Below are positions 54,721-64,000 of a stretch of DNA of 64,000 bases, one piece after another. The stretch comes from Metridium senile (Eukaryota; Cnidaria; Anthozoa; Actiniaria; Metridiidae). The position numbers were made by a program, and so were the translations under genes. Location of the stretch: the NCBI GenBank assembly GCA_949775045.1, contig OX459106.1, positions 4,149,384 to 4,213,383 of the forward strand, read 5' to 3'. The number at the start of each line of letters is the position of its first letter. The stretch's first letter is position 1. Under the pieces are notes generated by a model. That model was not told the DNA's origin. It did not search any database and was given only the letters and a program-made list of their open reading frames with translations.

Positions 54721-56240
54721 TAGATTTTTGAGGGTGATGATCAAATTCAAAAATCATCATATTTTTTTTTACTCAAAGTTTAAGCCAAAAAAAAATTATT
54801 TTCTTGGAATTTATCTTGCAAGAAATTTTTTCCACGTCTTTGGAGCTGTAGGGAATATTTTTTTAAATCTTCCATCTTCCATCTTTATTGGTATATCTTT
54901 GGGATATGATCAATGAGAATCCAATGATATCCCAGTATTTGAGTAACTACTGATCTAACTTGGTATTCGTTGTATGACACACGCAGACTGCAGACTGCAG
55001 ACCAGATATATTATATATACAACTTCATATATAAACTACATATATTGTCACTCTTGTACAAAGTTGTACATGCATTACAAAATATTCCTTAGACCCCGAT
55101 GTTATTAGGTTAAATCTAAACTGTCAGACATTGCCCACGACCTACTCAAACTACAAACTCACTTGACGTACGACATGATCATCGCTCGATGTACAATTTA
55201 TTTAACCTTTTTAAAAATTCAGTCACAACGCCACCAAAATATATATAATATGGTCTAGCCATCTAGTAATTAGCTTATTACTCGGGTATAAATATGACGG
55301 TCACAACAAACGTGAACTCAGAATATTAGTACATTAATTTCAACAATTCAATAATTCAACAATTTCAATAGCACTTTACAATGCGTATATGAAGAAGCTA
55401 GTGGAGTCAGAATAGACCAATATTGTGTTGTACGTGTCCCCCCCCCCCCCCCCCCCCCCCCGCCCCCCCGCCCGGTGTCCATTCCAAATGGCAACTGAAT
55501 GGTTTGAAAGCCGGATACCAGTAATATATTCCCTTTTAAAAACATAAAGTTACAGTTAACCCGTTAACGAGGACAACGTGTGGACGGAAGAAATTTTCTT
55601 TATTAACGGGGTGTACAACCGATAAAGCAAAGGGTTCCCGAAATGACTGATTGTGCCCGCGCCGACTTTGAGGCTTAATAACTTTTTAACAAATAACTTT
55701 AATAACTTTATGAATGGATTCTCCTGCGAATTGGTCACTCACCAATTAATTTTGCCATTATAATAACAATGGTCTCTATTAGAGATTCAACAAACAAGAA
55801 AACTTTATAACATTTATAAGAAGGTGTTATATACAACAATTAAAATATCTATCTGCTTATTAAAAATTGTTACCTGTCATCAATTTTTTATAATCAATTG
55901 AATGATTTAGATAGATACTAATAATTTTTGATGACGCCATGCCATCACGTGACCAAAAAACGAAATATTCATAAAAAGCTTAGTTTTCTTCACTTTTTAA
56001 AATTTGTTTGCTCTAAGAACTAAGTAACAATAGAAAAAATATGAATAAACACCAGAAAAGGAATCATGGTAAAGGAATGTGCCCCATGTAATCCTGGCAT
56101 TTCTTTTATATGACATAGGAACCGTATTAGTTAATATGAAAATAATTAGGAAAAAGTTATGCCTAAAGAGTTCTTAATATATTGTTTATGCAGTTCATTA
56201 AACCAGAATCCTGCGCTCTTATTTCAAAATTTGATGATGC
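54721..56240. other. Gene-poor stretch with a poly-C tract
   Basis: No gene is supported. It holds the poly-C tract at 55439-55474 and AT-rich DNA. AGACTGCAGACTGCAGACC near 54990 is a short local repeat. Confidence 0.4.
55439..55474. repeat. Poly-C tract (22 C, then C-runs)
   Basis: C22-G-C7-G-CCC. The opposite strand can form a G-quadruplex. Length in such tracts is often unreliable in sequence data. Confidence 0.9.
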
Positions 56241-56241
56241 C

Positions 56242-57060
56242 TCAAAGCCTGGATTCTTCTGCCAAACACAAGCAGTGGTAGTGCGTGCGGTCTGGCTTTT
56301 TTGTCACTTTCAGTGTTCCGGTTTCTTTGTCATACCAGCTCCTGAACTCCATGGTGGTTAGAACTATGTCAAAGGGTGGAGGTAGTACTCCAGAGGCATT
56401 TAGGCGGAATTTCCCTCCGCATCTGTAGCATACCTGTGCTTTGCAATGTGGTCTTCTCTCGCTGTAACTGTTATTGTAGTTTCGTGGAGAAGAACTTTTT
56501 TTTTCTATCCCGATCTCGTTTACCTTGGCAAGGTTGTTTTCCTGTGTTCTTACTAATAGGTGCCGTGAGTGAGGCAGCAATAGTTATATTCGCTCCATCG
56601 TTTTTGTGGAACCACACAAGGAATTCCTCCAATTTTTCTGCGTGATCAGCAACAGCTAAAGTATGCGAACAAATTGTTGCCGTCTTAAAACCTCTACAAG
56701 GACATTTACTCGAACCATCCTTTTCAGTACATGAAACAAAATGGGGTTGGGCTTCACTTTTGCTGGCCATCATAAACCCGTTATGGTCACCTGGTTCCAT
56801 GATGATATTCCGTGTGCTCTGTCTCATTTCTGTCGCTTTAATATAAGCCTGTTTAAAAGCATTGGACAGTCCAGTCTCTTCAAATGGGACTGTCCGAGCT
56901 GCTTTCTGGTCTGACTGAGGGCTTAGCAACTCTTCAGCACCCGATGTACTGCTTGTGTTGTCTGTGTTGGTATCGTCTGGCTGTGCAGCCAACCATAACA
57001 GCACGCCGTAAGCAACCATACGGAAATCAAGCGTGAAGAAACAACAAACTATGGTGAGCG
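56242..57060 (-). pseudogene. SWIM zinc-finger protein (MULE-like family), frameshifted
   Basis: From about 57020: MVAYGVLLWLAAQPDD, a linker, ETGLSNAFKQAYIKATEMRQ, HNGFMMASKSEAQPHFVSC, then CPCRGFKTATICSHTLAVAD (CxC...CxH SWIM finger), HAEKLEEFLVWFHKND, and TAPISKNTGKQPCQGKRDR. At the nine-T run 56496-56504 the frame shifts to SSSPRNYNNSYSERRP, CYRCGGKFRLNASGVLPPP and DIVLTTMEFRSWYDKETG. SWIM plus a C-terminal CxxC module recurs in transposon-related invertebrate proteins. The upstream DDE core is absent. It is not the same family as the SWIM protein at 4.2 kb. Confidence 0.6.
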
Positions 57061-57073
57061 AGGGCATATGCAT

Positions 57074-59190
57074 TCGTACTCATTTTTATTCGACTGCTTT
57101 AAAACCCTTCAATACACATGAAACTTAGGGGGTTATTTGTTAAAGGTACATCCTTTTAATGACGTAATTTAAAAAAAATCGATCAACGATTTTTTGAACG
57201 CGACAATTTTTAGTATATCCTATCTGATCCGGCGACAAATGGAACTCATTGAGCTACAAGTATAAAAATTCACAAACTCAATTTCAACCATAACAGCAAC
57301 CAACCTATACTAGCTTGTATTAAAAAAAAGTTCAATCTACACAATCAAAGTTTTGATTTCTTTAGGGAAATATTCGTCGCTTGATATTTCCAAAACGCTA
57401 TAGAAAAAATTTTATAAATTTCAATATGTTGGGGGCCTTGACCCACACTTTCGATTGATGCATGTCGCATTAAAAGTTTAGATCAATTTTTTGAGAAAAT
57501 AAGCGATAAACTATTTCCATGACGTCATCACTACATCACAACCAAAACGCTGATTCAAACCAATTTTATATTTTTGACAACTTTAATCTATGCCTGATAT
57601 CGTGTGAAAACGGCTAGCAAATCAGTTGCCATGGATTCCGGTTCCAAACAGTAACTTTTCAGCTCACATTTCTATAGAGGAACAAAAGAAATACGGTTGA
57701 TCGACTTTAGTTTGGAACAAGTTTCCTTGATAACTGACAATAGGTGGCGTATTCACTTCAGTACTCTATTGAAAAAGAAGTTACAGCCGTCTGAATGCGG
57801 CTGGGTGTACCATAAAAATATATCACCGAGCCTCTTTAAAAGCAGGCATTGTACTCATTGGCGGCCCAGTAGCAGTCATGGAAATTATTTTGCTTCAGTT
57901 TTCACTGGCAAAAATAGAACAAATTGTTATTACTATACCTCCAACGATTAGAAGTTAGGCCTGCCCCTGGACCTTAAATCGCCGTAATTTAATGCGGTTT
58001 AAAGCGTTTTAAGGCGATTTAATGCGATTTAAGAAAATATGGCCAAACTTCGAGTGAAGTTTTAAGGCGTTTTAGTGCGGTTTAAGGCGATTTAAGGCGA
58101 TTTAAGAAAAAATATAAGAAAATCAGAGGCACCATAAGGCAATTTTAAGCAATTTACAGCGATTTAGGGATGTTTAAGAAAATATATAGTGAAGAAGATG
58201 CATTTTCTGGTGGTTTAAGTAATTCTTTTTTGTAAAAATGAATAACATTTTAAGTTCATTTAAGGAAATTTGAAAATAAAGGTATCATTGTTCAAAATAT
58301 CATTTAAATATAAAACTTCTAGTAAGCAAAGGCCAGTTTAAACTTTACATCAAAAATTGTATTCAATAAAGGTCAGTTTTATATTAATATAAGGAATGTC
58401 TGTGATTCACTTACATAATTGATTTAGAGTGCAAATATTATATCCATGAAATACAAAATAGTACAACATGATGCTAGTTAAAACAATAGAATAGAGTGCA
58501 AATAGCGTAACAATTAAAGCACTTTTAAACAATGATTATCAATTATTTTAACATAGTTTAATACTATGAAACCAGTTGCAAAACAATTATTTTTATATCT
58601 TTTTTATTTTGAATATTTTTATCATCAAAACTTGTAAACAACACTTCCTTTGTACATCTTTCTGTATATACATATAAATTAAATAATTATATACGTTCTG
58701 GGTGCTTTCATTAAGGATTGCTGGCTATTTTCTAAGAAACATTTGTTTGAATTTGTATAATATTGCTAACCTCCAACATAAGAATCTAATCTTTATTGTA
58801 GTAGATATTTTTCCAGATTAAACAAACGTTTCTGAAACTAGGGACTGAACAGTAACGAAATTATTAAAGCTAATATTTCTACATACCACTGATGAAGATT
58901 TAAAGTCCAATTCGCATCTTATCTTGATGTTAGTTAGTGTAAATGATTCTGAAATTGTTTTTCCTGTCGCATTGATGATCCTTACAGAAAAGCTTGGTTT
59001 TTGATACATAAATTAATCTTTATATGTATAAATAATCTCAGCGTGCATTTTCGGATCTTTCTCAGGAACCCATCCTATTTGACGTTCTCCAGATCGTATA
59101 GACAGCAAAATACCCCCAAACCATACCTTGATCCAAAAGCAAGTGTTTTTTCTTATGCTCACTTCAAATACTTCTTCTGGCTGATATTAA
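57074..59190. other. Gene-poor stretch
   Basis: No coding region is supported. It contains the degenerate repeat at 57975-58165 and AT-rich sequence. Confidence 0.4.
57975..58165. repeat. Degenerate short tandem repeat
   Basis: GCGATTTAAG / GCGGTTTAAG / GCGTTTTAAG variants (about 10-11 bp) recur more than ten times, mixed with AAGAAAATAT spacers. Confidence 0.75.
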
Positions 59191-59229
59191 TTACAGCAAT
59201 AACCACTTCTTTACTTGATGCATACTTGG

Positions 59230-59386
59230 ACGTTCCACTATTCGAAGGTGATGTCTGTGGCAGGTGGCAAGTCTTTTTTCCTTCTTGTTTCCTGGTTTTG
59301 ATCTTATTTACAAGATGATCTCTTGTAAGTACCTTTACAGGAGATGACAGAAGCTCAAAATAAACTATGTTCGAGTATTCCGCCAT
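59230..59386 (-). CDS. Possible first exon, unidentified
   Basis: AAAATGGCGGAATACTCG starts MAEYSNIVYFELLSSPVKVL and TRDHLVNKIKTRKQEGKKTC. A possible donor CCAA|GTATGC lies at about 59232. The start context matches other first exons in the window, but no downstream exon was found and no family is recognised. Confidence 0.35.
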
Positions 59387-59911
59387 TTTGATTTGTCCCA
59401 GTCTCTCACGCTAAGTCCTGACATGTGACCTATCTGACATGTGTTACTGTGCTGTCATAATATTATCGGCTATGACTCCCTCAATGAGAACTTTTTCTTT
59501 GACGATCGAGTAAAACAATTTTTTCAACCCTTTGACGAAGTATCGATTAGCCGATACCGATTAGCCTCGTTGGCCATTTCTGAGCTTCGTATTACAAATC
59601 AAGAGTTCACTCAGTGAGTCGATGTATATTACCGTTCAGATTTGACAGAAAGTCTCATGAAATTGACCAGACTCCTCCATCCACTCCCCCATCCCAACGG
59701 AGAAACACCTGTGCGGTGTTATCGCAGGCTCACAAAACCAATTTAAAATGGCGAACAGCAAGCTAAGATAGTTGAAGTGATTTATATTTGCATGTGTTTT
59801 CCACTCGTTTATGTAAAATACGCAGACAACCTATTTGCACAAGTAAAGCTGAACAAATGATATTAACTTACAATGGCTTAATGGTGACCTTTTACTGTGT
59901 AGACTGACCAT

Positions 59912-62530
59912 ATTAAGAGTGACTGTCAGGAAGAACCAGACATATCGTGGCAAAAGTCGATTCATCGATTTTGTTCATATTTTGCAGATCGATACCCTAT
60001 CATGTTGTAAGAACTCCTGTGAACTTAGTTTTTAAAAATTTGTTTTCGTTTGGGAGAAATTTGAATTATTATGCGAGAAGGCAAATATGCTAATTCGACG
60101 ACTCTGAAATAGAGACCACTCGGCGATCTCGTGCACAAAATACAAACAATATTTAACCTTAAAAACCTTATAATCTTTAAATATGCTATCTCTATATGCC
60201 TCATAGCGTATTTCAGACTTGTAGCTTTAACGATGAATTTGTGGCAGAATTTTGTTCAGGACACAGTTTTCATGAGCTAAAAAATACCCTCAAAACAGCC
60301 GCGAATTAAACTATGTTCGATATAACGGAATAGTTTGATATTCACTGTGTGTGAAGTTAAGATAATTTCTTAAAACACTGCCGAACAAATTTCTAGGTTT
60401 TTATGTTTTGAAGTTGTTACAGTCGATCTAAGTTGCCTAAATTGGCTGTTTTTTTTACGATCATTTTTGCATAATTAGCAACGATAATGATCGTCAAAAC
60501 AATACTATTTGCAACAATCTTGTATTAACCGTATTTAACATCAGCAATGAGTCAATTTGTATTCCTTATTGTAGTTAGAACAATATTTATTCCAACCCGA
60601 TATAAATCATGCATGTATTTTCGGGGTTTTGATCCGGATCGTTTTGTTTATACAAAGCCAATTATATCCTCGTACGAGTGTTACTAAAAATAGATATGGC
60701 AAGACTTTTAGATACTGCCCTTTGAAATACTAAAATGAATCTGATAGAAGTCATAACAAAAATATTATGTAACGCATGAGACTCACAACACAATTCCTTC
60801 AATATAGCAAATTTATATAATAGTAGAATAGAATAGTAGTAGTGTTTTTGGATAGAAGATAGATATACCGGTAGTTGTTCTTTGAGAGCAGATTGTCTAT
60901 TATCCCATATTTAAAGTCTACAAAATGAAATTTACAAGATAATGACCGATCTTATTTCTGATAAAAACTCCAGTATAAATGTTTTATTTTATATCTTTTG
61001 TAAGAAACGAAACACAGGTTTGAGTAGTACGTTATTTTAGCAATAATGCGATGCTTATATAAACAAATAATGCAGTTTCTAATTGCAATATTTGGCAGAC
61101 TTGCTACAAGTCGACTTTATTTTGACGAGTCGCTAAACGACTAGATAAACAAAAGATAAACGAGATAAACGAGAGAAACCAATACGAAAAAAACCGGACT
61201 TTGAGAAAGTCTAAAGAGCAATGCTCTTAATTAATGTATTTTCTTTTATTTAGAAGACACAAATTTATTAAAATAACCGATAAGTAACGTACCCTGCCAT
61301 TTCCACCCTTTATATGTAGATTTATGCCGAACCTTTATTCATCGGCCAACATCTATTGAGCGGCCACTTTGAAAAGTCCCTTGGGTGACCGTTTATTAGA
61401 GGTACAACTCAATTTCTTGAATATTGTAAAAATTTCAACAAAAATTATATTAAATTGGACGTCAACGGCGGAAAACACAACACTTAGGGACTTATGAAAG
61501 GGTCTATAGGAGATTTACTGTTCTTTTGATTTATGATCACAAAAATCATTTGTATAAATTTGAACAAACATTTTTCTAATTATTAGAGCTGCTTTTATAC
61601 ATACATGAATGCTTTGTAGATGTAAGCACTTTATAATCATGGCAGCTATAGCAAATGTGTAGAATACGAAATCAAAATATTACATTACCGGTATTAGAAT
61701 GCTGCCAAGCACCTTGTACACGTGAGAATGATAATTATCTTACCAGTTGTCACGCAATGCTCCTTGCTTTTGTATAAGCAAAAAGCTACAAAACCATCAA
61801 AACCCCGAGAATACATGCATGATTTATATCGAGTTGGAATAAATATTGTTCTAACTACAATAAGGAATACAAATTGACTCATTGCTGATGTTAAATACGG
61901 TTAATACAAGATTGTTGCAAATAGTATTATTGTTTTGACGCTCATTATCGTTGTTAAATTATGCAAAAATGATCGTAAAAAAACAGCCAATTTAGGCAAC
62001 TTAGATCGACTGTAACAACTTCAAAACATAAAAACCTAGCAATTTTTTTCGGCAGTGTTTTAAGAAATTATCTTAACTTCAAACACAGTGAATATCAAAC
62101 TATTCCGTTATATCGAACATAGTTTAATTCGCGGCTGTTTTGAGGGTATTTTTTAGCTCATGAAAACTGTGTCCTGAACAAAATTCTGCCAAAAATTCAT
62201 CGTTAAAGCTACAAGTCTGAAATACGCTATGAGGCATATAGAGATAGCATATTTAAAGATTATAAGGTTTTTAAGGTTAAATATTGTTTGTATTTTGTGC
62301 ACGAGATCGCCGAGTGGTCTCTATTTCAGAGTCGTCGAATTAGCATATTTGCCTTCTCGCATAATAATTCAAATTTCTCCCAAACGAAAACAAATTTTTA
62401 AAAACTAAGTTCACAGGAGTGCTTATAACATGATAGGGTATCGAACTACAAAATATGAACAAAATCGATGAATCGACTTTTGCCACGATATTTCGAATTT
62501 GTCTGGTTCTTCCTGACAGTCACTCTTAAT
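59912..62530. mobile_element. 2.6-kb foldback with arms of about 730 bp
   Basis: The left arm (59912-60633) and right arm (61794-62530) are inverted and nearly identical: ATTAAGAGTGACTGTCAGGA at the left end, TCCTGACAGTCACTCTTAAT at the right, and CATGCATGTATTTTCGGGGT / ACCCCGAGAATACATGCATG at the inner ends. The 1.16-kb centre holds no recognisable transposase. Small differences (a few substitutions and short indels) show both arms are old but well kept. Confidence 0.9.
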
Positions 62531-64000
62531 GTGTGACTGCACGCATGCTGCTCATGTAAGTAGAATTCACTTGATTCGATTTGTACAATAAGATTATTTA
62601 CTAGTAAAGTTTTCGAGATAGTTCGGTGAAAACCACATAAAATGTTAATTAATTTCTTTTCAATTTTCTTTTATATTTCGCTAGATTGATGATAAATATT
62701 TGTTATAGAATGACCAACAAAAAATATTCTAAAATGTTATAAATAAATAATATGTTCTTGCAGTTTTTTAAGTACTTTTAATGTGCTTTTATGTATATTT
62801 GCATGTAGAAAATTCACAAAAAATGTTGAATTGTGCATTCCAAGACTGAAATACATTGTTGGTTTCAAAGGTAGCAAATATAGATTGATTTGCATTTCAT
62901 ATGAAGCTAATATACAAAACATAACTCTAATACACTGTACTGACATAATGGCATGAACTGCACAATGCATTTTGGTCTTGCATGGAATGTACTATTCAGT
63001 ATTCATAAGTATTCATTTCTGGAATAGTTATATATTGTATATACCGTATATATATGTATGATTACATCCTATTGCAGAAGGATTTGAGCACATATTTATA
63101 CAAACAATCTAATTTAATTAATATCCAGATAAACTAGTATTTTGAATTTTGCATCTCATTTATATTTGTATATTTGACTGTATATATAAATGTGTACCAC
63201 AATCATTCTGTACTTGAGGGTATGCATGTATAATTACTTTTATACTACATATTCTCAGTTTCAGAAAGGTTGTGGTTTATGTACATGTACATATATAATT
63301 ATCCAAATACCTTATTATTCGGTGTATCTTTTTATGATTTTTTTAATATTTACTATTTTGGAAGGTATTATGAGAGTAGGTTTGAGGCCATGTACTATAC
63401 TGTATTTATTACTCGGGCTACCTGTGGTAGCTCGAGTCTAAAAATGCAAACGGTTCTTCGTCGTCGTCGTCGTCGTATTCTTTGTCGTGGTCCTCAAATT
63501 GGAGGGTCAGGTCCCAGGCGTTCCTAGTAGTGCATGACAGCGCATGGGCAACGATCGCTGACCGAAGGTTAATACGAACGAATAAATATCGATTGAAATG
63601 AAAACTTGTTTTTAGTTTTGATGTGATTGACGAGACTGACGATGATTATGACGAATTAATTGTTCGATCGAATAACGACTCTCGTTTACTCGTTTAACTC
63701 TGATCCCGCAGAAAGTAATGGCTATATGTTTTGGACTGATGATCGACAAGACATTACCTCAAATTGTTAGTTGCTGTACTACAGGGTTGACTCCCGAAAT
63801 ATAGCTTGCTATTTTCTTTTTTATAAAGACGAGGATATCTTGGCCGGAATGATCCGCCGTTAGCGAAGTCCTTTCTAGCACAAAACAGAAGATGTGCCAC
63901 GCCAGCAGAATTGCATTCGCTTCGGTATATTATCAAGCACTTTCAAACAGAAATCTTGAGTTTATATTGATTAATGTGCTATTTTTGTTCTTCATAATGT
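62531..64000. other. Terminal stretch without a supported gene
   Basis: AT-rich sequence. A short hairpin (CTCGGGCTACC-TGT-GGTAGCTCGAG, 63414-63438) and a (TCG)n run at about 63461-63478 are the only structures noted. Confidence 0.5.

Noticed and set aside
63754..63936. Minus-strand 60-codon frame near the right edge
   Set aside because: No start context, domain, splice signal or homologous copy in the window supports it.

Overview
The window is AT-rich and reads as metazoan nuclear DNA: genes are split by GT-AG introns, and several deduced first exons start at ATGGC or ATGGCG contexts. There is no operon structure. The repertoire (intact BEL/Pao, Ty3/Gypsy remnants, MULE, PIF/Harbinger, hAT-like, Crypton-like tyrosine recombinase, palindromic foldbacks, long cysteine/histidine-motif transposase-like genes) is typical of invertebrate genomes. 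A non-bilaterian animal such as a cnidarian or sponge fits best, but that is a low-confidence inference and no species is assigned. No rRNA, tRNA or CRISPR array was recognised.

Layout. 1-2.1 kb: a foldback carrying a 27-bp minisatellite and a split gene of an unidentified family. 3.4-5.7 kb: a decayed MULE next to a 703-bp TTAA-flanked foldback. 6.2-8.9 kb: a decayed paralogue of the first gene. 9.7-10.7 kb: small coding remnants. 11.7-15.6 kb: a multi-exon minus-strand gene with a duplicated micro-exon array, a CCHC knuckle, an N/Q/T/P repeat domain and the start of a Crypton-like recombinase domain. 16.8-21.5 kb: a Crypton-like tyrosine recombinase cut in two by a 3.3-kb insertion that carries a 13-copy satellite. 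22.4-23.8 kb: an element with GCATGC-rich ends. 24.2-32.0 kb: a young BEL/Pao element nested in the integrase of an older one. 32.4-39.4 kb: an unidentified split gene interrupted by an element with a HUH-endonuclease-like ORF and identical 264-bp terminal direct repeats, then BEL and Gypsy fragments. 40.7-46.8 kb: a 6.1-kb element with inverted repeats of about 320 bp and one long protein joining a putative DDE-like core to a FEN/XPG-like nuclease. 47-57 kb: short remnants (DDE-like, hAT-like, Harbinger, SAM/zinc-knuckle, Gypsy integrase, SANT/Myb-like, gag, SWIM). 59.2-62.5 kb: a possible first exon and a 2.6-kb foldback.

Most coding features are transposon-derived and most carry stops or frameshifts. 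The BEL element is the only long intact gene. The two strongest candidates for an undescribed system are the HUH element at 34.1-36.4 kb, with an ordered set of inverted iteron-like motifs, and the transposase-nuclease fusion element at 40.7-46.8 kb. Many frameshifts lie in 7-9 nt homopolymers, so some may be assembly errors rather than decay.
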